Shown here piece by piece: positions 55,802 through 64,000 of a stretch of DNA of 64,000 nt. The DNA lies in contig NZ_CP109487.1 of the NCBI RefSeq assembly GCF_036227605.1, positions 8,667,001 through 8,731,000 of the forward strand, read 5' to 3'. A program made the translations under genes and the position numbers. The stretch is from Streptomyces sp. NBC_01439 (GTDB lineage: Bacteria; Actinomycetota; Actinomycetes; Streptomycetales; Streptomycetaceae). Position 1 is the stretch's first letter, and the number at the start of each line of letters is the position of its first letter. Under the pieces are notes generated by a model. That model ran no database searches and was not told the DNA's origin. It saw only the letters and a program-made list of their open reading frames with translations.

Positions 55802-56019
55802 ATGTCGCACGGGGCCGACGGGCCCGAGGAACAGCTCGAGCAGCGGCTGACGGCCGCGGAGCTCGCGGCCGCCCGGGCACTCGCCGGGCGGCTGCCCGCG
55901 CTGATCGAGGAGCTGGCGGCCTGCGGGCTGCCGGGCACCCTGCTCCACGGTGACTTCCCCCCGGCAACCGGCGCTCCGACGGCAGCCGGGCCGTGGTCGT
56001 GGACGATCCGATGATCTGA
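55802..56019 (+). pseudogene. Remnant of an aminoglycoside phosphotransferase-type (APH) gene
   Basis: The frame begins MSHGADGPEEQLEQ. Its segment RLPALIEELAACGLPGTLLHGDF matches the catalytic-loop region of APH/choline-kinase-like proteins, where HGDFHPGN is expected. Here it reads HGDFPP, and a one-base shift gives the expected GNRRSDGSRAVVVD next. The gene ends soon after, lacking the N-lobe and the C-terminal half. It is a truncated, frameshifted relic directly after the phospholipase-D gene. Confidence 0.6.
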
Positions 56020-56029
56020 AAGGAACGGC

Positions 56030-56884
56030 CTAGCCGCGAGGGTCCGCGGCGGTGTGTTCGAGGATCGCCGTGACGATCGTCGACCAGTCGGCCCGCTCGA
56101 CCCCGTGTCCGGCATCCTCCAGGGCCAACAGCTTTGCCCCGAGGATCCGTTCCGCGAGCGCCTCGCCGTGTCGGAGCGGGAACAGCGGGTCGGCGGTCCC
56201 GTGGATCACCAGCGCGGGTACGGCGATCGAGGACAGGGGGGCCCGCGAGACCGCGCCGTCCGTGAGCGCGTCATGGTGGCGGGCCGCGCCGAAATCGTGC
56301 GCGCGCTCGACGTCGCGGCGTACGAGGTCGCGGGCGGCGGCCTCGTCGAACGGGCGCCGCCCGCCCGCCAGCAGACGCGCGTAGGCGACCTGGTGGTCCA
56401 CGACCGCGCCGGCATCCGACCCGTCGACGTGGGCGGCCGAGACGAACCGCATGAACTCCTCGGTCGGCGGGGGCAGCACGGGGCCGCCGGGCACGGCGCA
56501 GGACGTGCTGATCAGGACGAGCGACCGGACGCGGTCGGGGTGATCGAGCGCCAGCAGCTGCGCGAGCGCCCCTCCCGCCGAGACGCCCACGACGTGCGCG
56601 GCCGGGACCTCGTGGGCGCGCAGCACGCGGACGGCGTCGGCGACCAGGTCCGCGCTCGTGTACCCGGGGCGGCCGGGCGGGGAGGTGACCGACCGGCCGG
56701 TGTCGCGGTGGTCGTAACGGATCACGAAGCGTCCGCCCGCGGCGAGCATCCGGCAGAAGCCCTCCTCCCACCAGAGCATCGAAGCCCCCAGGCCCATGAC
56801 GAGCAGGACGGGCGGATCCGACGGATCGCCGAAGGACTCGGTGCACAGCTCGATGCCGTCCACCTCGATCACGCGCTGAGCCAT
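56030..56884 (-). CDS. Alpha/beta hydrolase
   Basis: A 284-residue hydrolase with an oxyanion region LLVMGLGASMLWW, the phrase YDHRDTGRS, nucleophile elbow GVSAGGALAQ, Asp in IHGTADPLFP and His in DAGHGVE. The type resembles the DhaA/RdmC-like esterases (aclacinomycin methylesterase family). GAGGAGGAG precedes ATG 56884 with good spacing. It is a single gene and no substrate can be assigned. Confidence 0.86.
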   Translation of the reverse strand: MAQRVIEVDGIELCTESFGDPSDPPVLLVMGLGASMLWWEEGFCRMLAAGGRFVIRYDHRDTGRSVTSPPGRPGYTSADLVADAVRVLRAHEVPAAHVVGVSAGGALAQLLALDHPDRVRSLVLISTSCAVPGGPVLPPPTEEFMRFVSAAHVDGSDAGAVVDHQVAYARLLAGGRRPFDEAAARDLVRRDVERAHDFGAARHHDALTDGAVSRAPLSSIAVPALVIHGTADPLFPLRHGEALAERILGAKLLALEDAGHGVERADWSTIVTAILEHTAADPRG

Positions 56885-57191
56885 CGTCGCTCCTCCTCGC
56901 CGGTCCCATGATGCCCACGTGGGGGAGGGCTCGCTCAGGTCGAAGCCCCTGCCGCCGCGGACGGGAAGACGCCCACCGGCCCGCCCGCAGCGTTGCGTAC
57001 CGAGCGCCCGCGCATGCGTTCGGGAGGCCGGTCGGCGCACCGCCCGGGCGGCCGGTGTGCGCCCGGACGGCCCAACGGGCGCGGGCTCCGGGGGACGCCT
57101 ACCCTGAAACGGCAACCCGCCGACACGCCCCCGGTCCCGCGGTCGGGGTCGGTGCGTCCGGCTCAGTTCAGCACCGAAAGGCGGTTCCGAC
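56885..57191. other. 307-base divergent intergenic region
   Basis: It lies between the minus-strand hydrolase and the plus-strand CMD-like gene. It is highly GC-rich with short dispersed inverted repeats and no credible reading frame. Promoters for both directions must lie here but no clear -35/-10 pair is seen. TACCCT near 57101 is the best -10-like hexamer on the plus strand. Confidence 0.4.
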
Positions 57192-57548
57192 ATGGCCACC
57201 AGGTCTGACGCTCCCGTTCTCGACACGCTCGCCGCGATGACCATCGACTCCATCGAGCACTGCAGCATGGACGAGAAGACGCTCATCACCACCCGCATCG
57301 CCGCCCTCGTCGCCATGGACGCCCCGGCCATCTCCTACTTGGCGCACATCAGCCCCGCGGTCAAGGCCGACTTCACCGTCGAGCAGCTGCAGGACGTGCT
57401 CGTCGCGATCGCCCCCGTCGTGGGCACCGCGCGCGTCATGTCGGCCGCGGGCCATATAGCCCAGGCGTTCGGCGTCGCCATAGCCATGCTCGAGAGCGAA
57501 GCCGAAGCCATGGCCGCCGCCGAGGAAGAGAGCCGCCACAAGTCCTGA
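57192..57548 (+). CDS. Carboxymuconolactone decarboxylase-like (AhpD-fold) protein
   Basis: A 118-residue helical protein. The segment LDTLAAMTIDSIEHCSMDEKTLITTRIAALVAMDAPAISYLAHI and the later LQDVLVAIAPVVGTARVMSAAGHIAQAFGVAIAM match the AhpD/CMD helical bundle. The peroxidase CxxC pair is absent, since only one Cys is seen. A role in redox or as a small-molecule enzyme is uncertain. A long hairpin-capable sequence follows the gene. Confidence 0.65.
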   Translation: MATRSDAPVLDTLAAMTIDSIEHCSMDEKTLITTRIAALVAMDAPAISYLAHISPAVKADFTVEQLQDVLVAIAPVVGTARVMSAAGHIAQAFGVAIAMLESEAEAMAAAEEESRHKS

Positions 57549-57567
57549 TCCGTTCCCGACCTGACCT

Positions 57568-57617
57568 GCGCGCCTGCCGCGCCTGCCCGGCCCGGCGTCG
57601 GGAGCCGGCAGGCGCGC
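57568..57617 (+). terminator. Hairpin terminator after the CMD-like gene
   Basis: A 12-bp stem GCGCGCCTGCCG (57568-57579) pairs with CGGCAGGCGCGC (57606-57617). The 26-base inner segment is itself able to fold. Outer CCCGACC/GGTCGGG sequences extend it with a small interior loop. Confidence 0.6.
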
Positions 57618-57809
57618 CGGTCGGGCGGGAAATCCGCGAGTTGCGCATCGGCCTTCGCCGTCCTACGGGCACACACGGACGCGCCGGCAGCCGGCACGGC
57701 GTGCTGCCCCCGGGACCGCCGGATCCTCCGGACGGCCGTACCCGGCTCGCCCGCCGCGCGGGCCCGGGCGAGTCTGAGCGGGATCGACCCCGTCGACCCG
57801 GAGGCCCAC

Positions 57810-59285
57810 TTGAGCGCGATGGATGTCCCCCTCCCGGACGAGCGCCCGCGGGGCGGGCCGACTGACGCCGCAGCGGCCAGGACCGGCACGCCCACGCTCA
57901 CGTGGGTCACCCTCGCGATGATGACGACTGCCTCCGTCGCCAGCCTCCGCGCGGCGCCCACCATGGCCGTGTACGGCCTGGCCTGCGTGTTCCTGTACCT
58001 CGTACCCGCGATCGTGTTCCTGCTGCCGACCTCGCTGGTCTCGGCGGAGCTCGCGTCGGGGTGGTCGGGCGGCGTGTACCGGTGGGTGAGCGAGGGACTG
58101 TCGAAGCCGCTCGGGTTCCTCGCCGTGTGGTGCCAGTTCGCCATGACGATCTTCTACTACCCCAGCCTGCTGGCGTTCGTCGCGAGTACGTTGGCGTACG
58201 TCATCGACCCGGCCCTGGCCTCCAACGGCGTCTACACGGCCATCGTGATCGTCGTCCTCTACTGGACGGGCGTCTGGGTGTCCTCGCAGGGCACGAAGGC
58301 GTTGTCGGGGCTCGCCTCCTGGGGCCTGATCATCGGCACGCTCATCCCGGGCTCCCTGCTGGTGATCCTCGGCATCGTCTTCCTCGGCCAGGGCAACCCG
58401 TCCGCGGCTCCGATGGGCGCCTCGAACATCTTCCCCGTCTGGACGGGCCTGGCCAGCCTGGTGCTCATCGTCAACAACTTCCTGAGCTACTCGGGCATGG
58501 AGATGAACGCCGTCCACGTCTCGTCGTTGAAGGACCCGCCGCGGGAGTTCCCCAAGACGATGTTCCTCGCGATGGGGATGGTGCTGCTGATCTTCATCCT
58601 GCCGGCCCTCGCCATCAGCTGGGTGGTCCCGGCCGACCAGCTGTCGCTGACCGCGGGCGTCATGCAGGCCTTCGACGCGTTCTTCTCCTACTTCCACATC
58701 GGCTGGCTGACCCCGATCGCAGCGGTGGCCCTGGTGGCCGCCTCCCTGGGCGGGATGCTCACCTGGCTGGCCGGACCGTCCAAGGGCCTGCTCCTGATCT
58801 CGCGTCAAGAGGGCTACCTGCCGCCGTTCCTGCAACAGCTCAACAGCCACGGCGTCCAGCAGAACATCCTCGTCACCCAGGGCATCGTCACCACCGTGAT
58901 CGCGCTGATGTACGCGCTGATCCCCAACGTGTCCAGCGTCTACTGGATCTTCTCGGTGATCACCACCCAGGTGTACCTGATCATGTACCTGCTGATGTTC
59001 GTGGCGGCCGTGCGGCTGCGCAAGACCCACCCCGACCACCCGCGCGGATACCGCGCCCCGGCCCTGATCCTGATCTGCGTGGTGGGCTTCCTCGCCTCCG
59101 CCGCCGCCATGGTCATCGGGTTCGTGCCCTCCTCGCAGTTCGGCGGCGGCAGCGTTTGGGCCTACATCGGCATCGTCGGCGGCGGCCTGCTCCTCCTCGG
59201 CGTGGTCATCCCCTGGCTGTGCCTGCGGCTGCGCAAGCCCAGCTGGCGCACCGCGGCCGCGGAGTCGACGGGAGACGTGGCATGA
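57810..59285 (+). CDS. APC family amino-acid permease (GadC-like)
   Basis: A 491-residue transporter with about 12 transmembrane segments. The first helix is preceded by LTWVTLAMMTTASVASLRAAP, characteristic of the glutamate:GABA antiporter branch. TTG 57810 is favoured because GGAGG lies five bases upstream; the ATG at 57819 would sit too far from it. The gene is first in an operon with a small membrane protein (ATGA overlap) and an M20 peptidase, suggesting uptake of amino acids, or of a dipeptide that is then cleaved. Confidence 0.87.
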   Translation: MSAMDVPLPDERPRGGPTDAAAARTGTPTLTWVTLAMMTTASVASLRAAPTMAVYGLACVFLYLVPAIVFLLPTSLVSAELASGWSGGVYRWVSEGLSKPLGFLAVWCQFAMTIFYYPSLLAFVASTLAYVIDPALASNGVYTAIVIVVLYWTGVWVSSQGTKALSGLASWGLIIGTLIPGSLLVILGIVFLGQGNPSAAPMGASNIFPVWTGLASLVLIVNNFLSYSGMEMNAVHVSSLKDPPREFPKTMFLAMGMVLLIFILPALAISWVVPADQLSLTAGVMQAFDAFFSYFHIGWLTPIAAVALVAASLGGMLTWLAGPSKGLLLISRQEGYLPPFLQQLNSHGVQQNILVTQGIVTTVIALMYALIPNVSSVYWIFSVITTQVYLIMYLLMFVAAVRLRKTHPDHPRGYRAPALILICVVGFLASAAAMVIGFVPSSQFGGGSVWAYIGIVGGGLLLLGVVIPWLCLRLRKPSWRTAAAESTGDVA

Positions 59286-59731
59286 GCCCCACCCGCTTCG
59301 CCTCTCAGCACAGGTGGATCCACATCGGCGCGATCGTGCTGCTCGTCGCCTTCGTCGTGGTCGGGCTGATCCAGTACAAGGCCGTACGGTCCACCAACCA
59401 GGCCCTGGACAAGGCCAACCAGCTCACGGACGAACTGGTCGCCGCCGGATTCGCCCGGCCCGATCCCCACACCCTGGCCCGTGCGCTCGGCGAGGACGGG
59501 GGCATCGTCTGCGAGGACCCCGCGTCCGCCCTCAAGTCCGCCCTGTGGAAGATCAACCTTTCCAACGGGGCCACCGGACCCGGCCAGCGCCCGGTCATCG
59601 TCGACCGCCGGGCCGTCCAGGCGGAGGCGCTCGTGCTGAAGGTCTACTGCCCCGACACCCTGCACCGCATCCAGGACGAGATCGACGACCTGAAGACCGA
59701 GCAGACGGTGAGGCGCGACGACGATGGTTGA
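59282..59731 (+). CDS. Single-pass membrane protein, unknown function
   Basis: A 149-residue protein with a short cytoplasmic N-terminus, one transmembrane helix (about residues 13-33), then an extracytoplasmic region with two Cys (IVCEDP and VYCPDT) that may pair. I recognise no family. It overlaps the permease gene by four bases and the peptidase gene by eight, so it is probably an accessory of one or both. Confidence 0.72.
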   Translation: MSPTRFASQHRWIHIGAIVLLVAFVVVGLIQYKAVRSTNQALDKANQLTDELVAAGFARPDPHTLARALGEDGGIVCEDPASALKSALWKINLSNGATGPGQRPVIVDRRAVQAEALVLKVYCPDTLHRIQDEIDDLKTEQTVRRDDDG

Positions 59732-61115
59732 CCCCGCCCGCGACCTGCCCGGCGCCGGCTCCGATGCTGCCGTCGATGCCCTGGCCGAGCGCATCGACGC
59801 GCTGATGCCCCGCGCCAAGTCCGACCTGGCCGAGCTGGTCGCCATCCGCTCGGTGGCCGACCCCCGGCAGTTCCCTCCCGAGGAATGCGAGCGGGCCGCC
59901 CGGTGGGTGGCCGACGCGTTCACCGAGGCGGGCCTGATCGACGTACGCCTGGAAGAGACCCCCGACGGCAGCCACGCCGTCCTCGGCCACCGGCCGGGCC
60001 CGGAGGGCTCCCCGACCGTGCTGCTGTACTGCCACTACGACGTACAGCCCCCGCTCGGCGAAGCCGCCTGGACCTCTCCGCCGTTCACGCTCACCGAGCG
60101 CGACGGACGCTGGTACGGGCGCGGCACCGCCGACTGCAAGGGCAACATCGTCATGCACCTCACCGCACTGCGGGCCCTGGGCGACACGCTGCCCGTGGGG
60201 CTGAAGTTCGTCGCCGAGGGGTCCGAGGAACAAGGCACCGGCGGGCTGGAAGAGTACGTGACCGCGCACCCGGGCGACATCTGCGCCGATGCGCTGCTCA
60301 TCTGCGACACCGGCAACGCCGCCGTCGGCCGCCCCACCGCCACCACGGCGCTGCGCGGCCTCGCCAACGTCGTCGTCACCGTCACCACCCTCCGCGGCGA
60401 CCTGCACTCGGGCATGTTCGGCGGCCCCGCCCCCGACGCCCTGGCGGCCTTGATCCAGATGCTCTCCACGCTGCGCGACGCCGACGGCGGGACCCGCATC
60501 GAGGGCCTCGACTGCACCGGTACCTGGGCCGGGGTGCCGTACGAGGAGGAGCAGTTCCGGGCCGACGCCTCCGTCCTGGAAGGGGTCCGCCTCACCGGCT
60601 CGGGCTCGGTGGCGGACCGGCTCTGGGCGCGCCCGGCCGTCACGGTCCTCGGGATCGACTGCCCGCCCGTGGTCGGCTCCGCCGCCGCCGTACCGGCGAA
60701 GGCACGGGCCCGGGTGAGCCTGCGCGTGCCACCGGGGACGGCATCCGAAGCCGCCCTGGCCGCCCTCACCGCGCACCTGACGGCCGCCGCGCCCTGGGGC
60801 GCCCGGGTCTCGATCGAGAAGGAGGGCACGGGATCGCCGTTCCGCCCGGCCACCGACGGGCCGGCCTACTGGGCCATGGGACGGGCCATGGAGCAGGCGT
60901 ACGGCCGGCCGATGGAGTTCCTCGGCCAGGGGGGCTCCATCCCCCTGTGCAACGTGCTCGCCGGAACCTGCCCGGACGCGGAGATCATCCTCATGGGGGT
61001 GGAAGAGCCCCGCTGTCTGATCCACGCGCCCGACGAGAGCGTCGATCCGAGCGAGATCCGCACCATGGCGCTCGTCGAGGCGCTCTTCCTCCTCGGCTAT
61101 CCGTCGGCGCGCTGA
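59724..61115 (+). CDS. M20-family metallopeptidase (dipeptidase)
   Basis: A 463-residue cytoplasmic di-zinc enzyme. The metal ligands are visible: His and Asp in CHYDVQP, Asp in GRGTADCKGN, the Glu pair in AEGSEEQG, Asp in ICDTGN and the terminal His in LIHAPDES. The lid domain carries the substrate His in DLHSGMFGG. The family cleaves dipeptides or acylated amino acids. In operon with the APC permease, it probably processes an imported compound. A strong hairpin follows. Confidence 0.9.
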   Translation: MVDPARDLPGAGSDAAVDALAERIDALMPRAKSDLAELVAIRSVADPRQFPPEECERAARWVADAFTEAGLIDVRLEETPDGSHAVLGHRPGPEGSPTVLLYCHYDVQPPLGEAAWTSPPFTLTERDGRWYGRGTADCKGNIVMHLTALRALGDTLPVGLKFVAEGSEEQGTGGLEEYVTAHPGDICADALLICDTGNAAVGRPTATTALRGLANVVVTVTTLRGDLHSGMFGGPAPDALAALIQMLSTLRDADGGTRIEGLDCTGTWAGVPYEEEQFRADASVLEGVRLTGSGSVADRLWARPAVTVLGIDCPPVVGSAAAVPAKARARVSLRVPPGTASEAALAALTAHLTAAAPWGARVSIEKEGTGSPFRPATDGPAYWAMGRAMEQAYGRPMEFLGQGGSIPLCNVLAGTCPDAEIILMGVEEPRCLIHAPDESVDPSEIRTMALVEALFLLGYPSAR

Positions 61116-61125
61116 CACGCGGAAA

Positions 61126-61155
61126 GCCGGAGCCGCGACGTCTCGCGGCTCCGGC
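61126..61155 (+). terminator. Hairpin terminator after the M20 operon
   Basis: A perfect 13-bp stem (61126-61138 with 61143-61155) and a CGTC loop lie 11 bases after the peptidase stop. It lies between convergent genes. Confidence 0.75.
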
Positions 61156-61233
61156 AACCGGCCCCGGGGGGAGGGCCGTTCTCGGTGGGCGGTGGTGGAT
61201 GCGCCGGAGCGCGGCCGCATCCCCGCCCAGGGG

Positions 61234-62598
61234 TCAGCCCGCGGATCCCTCCAGGGCGGTGTCGGGGATCCAGGAGCCGTGGATGCCGGCGGTGACGCGG
61301 TGGGGGAGGTGGACGGTGGCGATGCGATCGAGGCCGGACGCGTCCAGGACGAGGAGCTGCGAGGCGTTCTGCTTGAGGTCGGAGACGACGGTGAGGAGGT
61401 AGCCGTCGTCCTCGCGGGCGGTGCCGGCGGCGGGAACGAAGACCGCTTCGCTGGGCAGGCGGGCGTCGCCGACCTGGTGGATGCGGCGGGCTCCGGTCGT
61501 GCGGTCGTACTTGACGATGCCGTAGCCGCCGAAACCCTTCTCGTCGGGGAAGGAGATGGCGTACTGGTAACGGTTCTCGACGCCGAGGTAGTCCTCGTTG
61601 AGGGTGGGGAACTCGACGGGGAGGTCGTCGATGATCTGTTCGTCGACGGTGCCGGCGGTCAGGTCGATGACCCAGCGGCGGGTGTAGGAGCGGGCGTTGG
61701 GCTCGCTCCCGCGTCCGGGTGCGCCGACCCACCAGTTCCAGGAGAGCCGGAAGCCCTCGCGGTCGACGGTGGGGCCCTCCAGCACGATGCGGCCCTGGCC
61801 GTCCTCGTACGCGTTGGAGACGTGCAGCATGTTGCCGGGCTCGATGGAGAACCAGCGGACGTGGCGGGCGCCGTCCTCGCCGCGGGGCATGACGCCGATC
61901 CGGGAGGGCTGGTGGTCGTTCCAGCTGTAGGGGATGCCGGAGTTCTCGGTGTGGTCGAAGGTGACGTTGCCCTCGATGAAGACGACGTGGCGGCGGGTGA
62001 CGGCGAAGTCGTGCTTGAGGGCGGCGGTCGCTCCGGGAACCTCGGCGCTGTGGGTCAGGGCGCCCTTGGCGTCGGAGACGTAGTAGGTCAGGAACGGCGG
62101 GAAGGGCGAGGAGGCGAAGAAGTGGAGCTCCCCGGTCGAGGGGTCTTCCTTGGGGTGCGCGGTCATGGCGGTGCGCAGTTTGCCGTCGAAGTCGTAGGCG
62201 CCGACGGTGTCGAGGTCCGGGGTGAGCTCGAAGGGCAGGTTGGCCTCGCACAGGGCCAGGAGGCGTCCGGCGTGCTCGATGACGTGGGTGCCGGCGGTGC
62301 TCGCGGTCAGGTCGGGGCCGTGTTCGGTCATGTAGGGGGCGCCTTCGAGGGCGGGGGTGTGGACCCAGCGGTTGCGGTACCACTCGGCGCGCCCGTCACG
62401 CAGCCGGATGCCGTGGACCATGCCACTGCCCTTGAACCAGTGGGTGGGGGTGACACCGGGCTTCGGGTTGTGCCCGTTGCGCAGCAGCCGGCCCGTCAGC
62501 TCGGGCGGCAGCGTGCCCTCGACGGTGAGCTCGGCGGCGGAGACCTCCTCGGCGACGGGGGTGTAGTGGCCGGTCAGGTACGGCGGGGTGGTCGTCAT
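61234..62598 (-). CDS. Carotenoid oxygenase (RPE65/CCD family)
   Basis: A 454-residue seven-bladed propeller enzyme that cleaves a conjugated double bond with Fe(II). Iron-ligand His regions are visible: ALKHDFAVT, the SWNDHQ area and a C-terminal GIHGSWIPD. The N-terminal RNGHNPKPGVTPTHWFKGSGMVHGI block is a family signature. The length is typical. The ATG follows AGGA at nine bases. It is probably co-expressed with the SRPBCC gene upstream. The substrate may be an apocarotenoid or a stilbene-like phenolic; sequence alone cannot decide. Confidence 0.9.
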   Translation of the reverse strand: MTTTPPYLTGHYTPVAEEVSAAELTVEGTLPPELTGRLLRNGHNPKPGVTPTHWFKGSGMVHGIRLRDGRAEWYRNRWVHTPALEGAPYMTEHGPDLTASTAGTHVIEHAGRLLALCEANLPFELTPDLDTVGAYDFDGKLRTAMTAHPKEDPSTGELHFFASSPFPPFLTYYVSDAKGALTHSAEVPGATAALKHDFAVTRRHVVFIEGNVTFDHTENSGIPYSWNDHQPSRIGVMPRGEDGARHVRWFSIEPGNMLHVSNAYEDGQGRIVLEGPTVDREGFRLSWNWWVGAPGRGSEPNARSYTRRWVIDLTAGTVDEQIIDDLPVEFPTLNEDYLGVENRYQYAISFPDEKGFGGYGIVKYDRTTGARRIHQVGDARLPSEAVFVPAAGTAREDDGYLLTVVSDLKQNASQLLVLDASGLDRIATVHLPHRVTAGIHGSWIPDTALEGSAG

Positions 62599-62614
62599 GG
62601 CAGCAGTCCTTTTC

Positions 62615-62690
62615 GCGAATGCGTGGGTGCGTGGGTGGGTGGGTGGGTGCGCTGATGTGTGGATCTGTGGATGCGTGGAACCGCGGACGC
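62615..62690. repeat. G/T-rich low-complexity tract
   Basis: A run of GGGTG, GTGGA and TGTGG units (for example four GGGT units in succession) lies between the carotenoid oxygenase and SRPBCC genes. It is imperfect, with no defined unit length. It may form a structured leader on the minus-strand transcript. Confidence 0.55.
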
Positions 62691-62699
62691 GGTGGTCGG

Positions 62700-63140
62700 T
62701 CAGGCGGCCCGCTCGGCGCGGTTCTTGAGGTGGGAGAGCCAGCCCTGCAGGGAGTCGTGGAGGGCCTTGCCGAGTTCGTCGGTATTGGCGTCGACCGGGG
62801 CCCCGCTCCAGGACTCCTCGGTGTGGACGACGACACCGGCTTCGGACTGTTCGAAGGTCCACACGTGGACGCCGACGATGCCCTCGACAGTCCCGCCCCA
62901 GACGATCCGCTTCCCGGGGACCAGCTCCCGCACCGTGGAAGTGATGTCCAGGCCGTGGGTCAGCCAACGGAACGACCTGCCGGGCAGCAGCGGTCCGTCG
63001 ACCTCCGTCCGGTCGATGTCCGTGTTCCAGGCGGACCAGGCCGCCACGTCGGTGTGCAGCGCCCACACGGTCGTGAGGGGGGCGTCGATCACGGTGCTCA
63101 GGCGGACGATCACGGGAGCGGTCTCGTCGATGGTGACCAT
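62700..63140 (-). CDS. SRPBCC (START-like) domain protein
   Basis: A 146-residue helix-grip protein. It begins with the polyketide-cyclase/START phrase VIVRLSTVIDAPLTTVWALHTDVAAWSAWN and ends with a long C-terminal helix. Such proteins hold hydrophobic ligands in a cavity. It starts with ATG after AGGAAG. It lies between the MFS exporter and carotenoid oxygenase genes on the same strand, and may bind their lipophilic substrate or product. Confidence 0.83.
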   Translation of the reverse strand: MVTIDETAPVIVRLSTVIDAPLTTVWALHTDVAAWSAWNTDIDRTEVDGPLLPGRSFRWLTHGLDITSTVRELVPGKRIVWGGTVEGIVGVHVWTFEQSEAGVVVHTEESWSGAPVDANTDELGKALHDSLQGWLSHLKNRAERAA

Positions 63141-63192
63141 GGCTGTACTTCCTGTCTGGATGAGATGGGTCGGTGGTGCGGCCGTGGCTGGT

Positions 63193-64000
63193 CTAGCGGT
63201 TCGGCCGGGCGGGGGAGAACGGGGAGGTGCCCGGGTCGGAGGCCGGTCGGGGGGTGCTGGCGGTCGGGGCGGGCGCCCCGGTCCGGCGGGTGAGGAGCGG
63301 TGCGAGGAGTGCGGTGGTGGCGAGGACTGCTGCGGAGGCGGTGAAGGCGGCCTGGTATCCCGTGGTGAGGGCTTCCAACGGGGGCTGGTCGGTGGGGGCG
63401 TGGGCGGTGACGGAGCCGGCCAGGGTGGCCAGGGCGGCGAGTCCGATCGCGCCGCCGACCTGTCGGGTGGTGTTCACCAGTCCGCCGGCGAGGCCCGCGT
63501 CCTGGCGCGGTACGCCGTCCACGGCGAGCGCGGTGAGTTGGACGAAGGCGATGCTCAGGCCCAGTCCGATCAGGACGCTCGGCCCGAAGACATCGACGAG
63601 GTAGCTCCCGTCCGCCCGCATCCACGACAGCCACAGCAGACCCGCGGCCTCGGTCAGCAGGGCGGCGGTGACGGTCGCCGTGGCGCCGATGACCCGGGCG
63701 ATCCGCGGGGCGAGCGCGGAGCCGATCATATGGGCCATGGCGAGGGGGAGCTGTCCCAAGCCGGTGACCAAGGGGCCTGCTCCGAGGACCTGTTGCTGGT
63801 AGAGCGGCAGGAAGAAGAACAGGGCTATCCATACGGACCCCAGCAGCGCCATCAGTAGATTGCCCGCGGCGACCCGGCCGGTCGAGAACAGCCTGGGCGG
63901 GATCAGGGCGTCCGGCCGGCGACGTTCGATCACGCAGAAGGCCGCGAGCAGTACGGCGGCGAGGCCGAGGGAGCCCAGCACCCGGGCGTCCGTCCAGCCG
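63193..64000 (-). CDS. MFS transporter (DHA2-like), C-terminal part, cut by window edge
   Basis: The C-terminal 269 residues or so of an exporter with about 8 transmembrane segments visible. Typical DHA2 blocks are DALIPPRLFSTGRVAAGNLLMAL, GLGQLPLAM and RQDAGLAGGLVNTTRQVGGAIGLA. The frame is open to the right window end, so the N-terminus lies outside. It is followed on the same strand by the SRPBCC and carotenoid oxygenase genes. Confidence 0.83.
   Translation of the reverse strand, partial: GWTDARVLGSLGLAAVLLAAFCVIERRRPDALIPPRLFSTGRVAAGNLLMALLGSVWIALFFFLPLYQQQVLGAGPLVTGLGQLPLAMAHMIGSALAPRIARVIGATATVTAALLTEAAGLLWLSWMRADGSYLVDVFGPSVLIGLGLSIAFVQLTALAVDGVPRQDAGLAGGLVNTTRQVGGAIGLAALATLAGSVTAHAPTDQPPLEALTTGYQAAFTASAAVLATTALLAPLLTRRTGAPAPTASTPRPASDPGTSPFSPARPNR

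Overview
The window is very GC-rich, with compact genes, strong third-position G/C, frequent GTG starts and many apparently leaderless mRNAs. The proteins (DUF4328, DUF2252, DUF6325, HelR, SHOCT, RsbU/RsbV/RsbW-like sets, DHA2 exporters) are typical of Streptomyces or a close actinomycete. I see no rRNA, tRNA, CRISPR array, insertion sequence or prophage gene, so this looks like ordinary chromosome, probably outside the most conserved core.

Layout. 1-3.2 kb: the end of a surface-polymer locus, with a broken CDP-glycerol glycerophosphotransferase and an Asp2/XcbB-like alpha/beta-hydrolase protein carrying Ig-like repeats. 3.2-23 kb: mostly single genes, including a secreted EEP-family enzyme, DUF4328, aldo/keto reductase, tripeptidyl-aminopeptidase-like hydrolase, DUF2252, MFS and AI-2E transporters, prolyl oligopeptidase, methyltransferase, two GNATs, L,D-transpeptidase, HAD hydrolase and a beta-lactamase-fold serine hydrolase. 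23-33 kb: a coherent envelope-glycan-like locus made of an NAD-dependent epimerase, an NmrA-like protein, an orphan 77-residue peptide, an OmpR-type two-component pair, GT2, DUF2064, a methyltransferase, a molybdopterin oxidoreductase with a membrane partner and a GT87. A shared 17-bp motif lies at nearly constant distance upstream of its transcription units. 33-35.5 kb: helR, an RNA polymerase recycling ATPase preceded by a rifamycin-associated element. 35.5-46.3 kb: a hydrolase/HTH divergent pair with a palindromic operator, membrane proteins, a DHA2 exporter, a second DUF2252, BrkB, GAP, DUF6325, SHOCT and an Orn/Lys/Arg decarboxylase.

46.3-55.8 kb: a signalling block with a LysR regulator, two MarR regulators, a GAF-like PP2C with a degenerate metal site, then a tight operon of receiver-PP2C, CHASE3 histidine kinase and single-domain receiver, followed by STAS and RsbW-like ATPase genes and a phospholipase-D-family enzyme. 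This resembles a stress-type partner-switching network. 55.8-64 kb: a decayed aminoglycoside phosphotransferase fragment, a hydrolase, a CMD-like protein, an operon of APC permease, small membrane protein and M20 peptidase, and a carotenoid oxygenase, SRPBCC and MFS group that runs off the right edge.

The most interesting features are the two-component-linked glycan locus with its common promoter motif, the orphan peptide inside it, the RAE-helR unit and the PP2C/STAS/kinase module. All functional assignments come from motif and family recognition by eye, and no searches were run.
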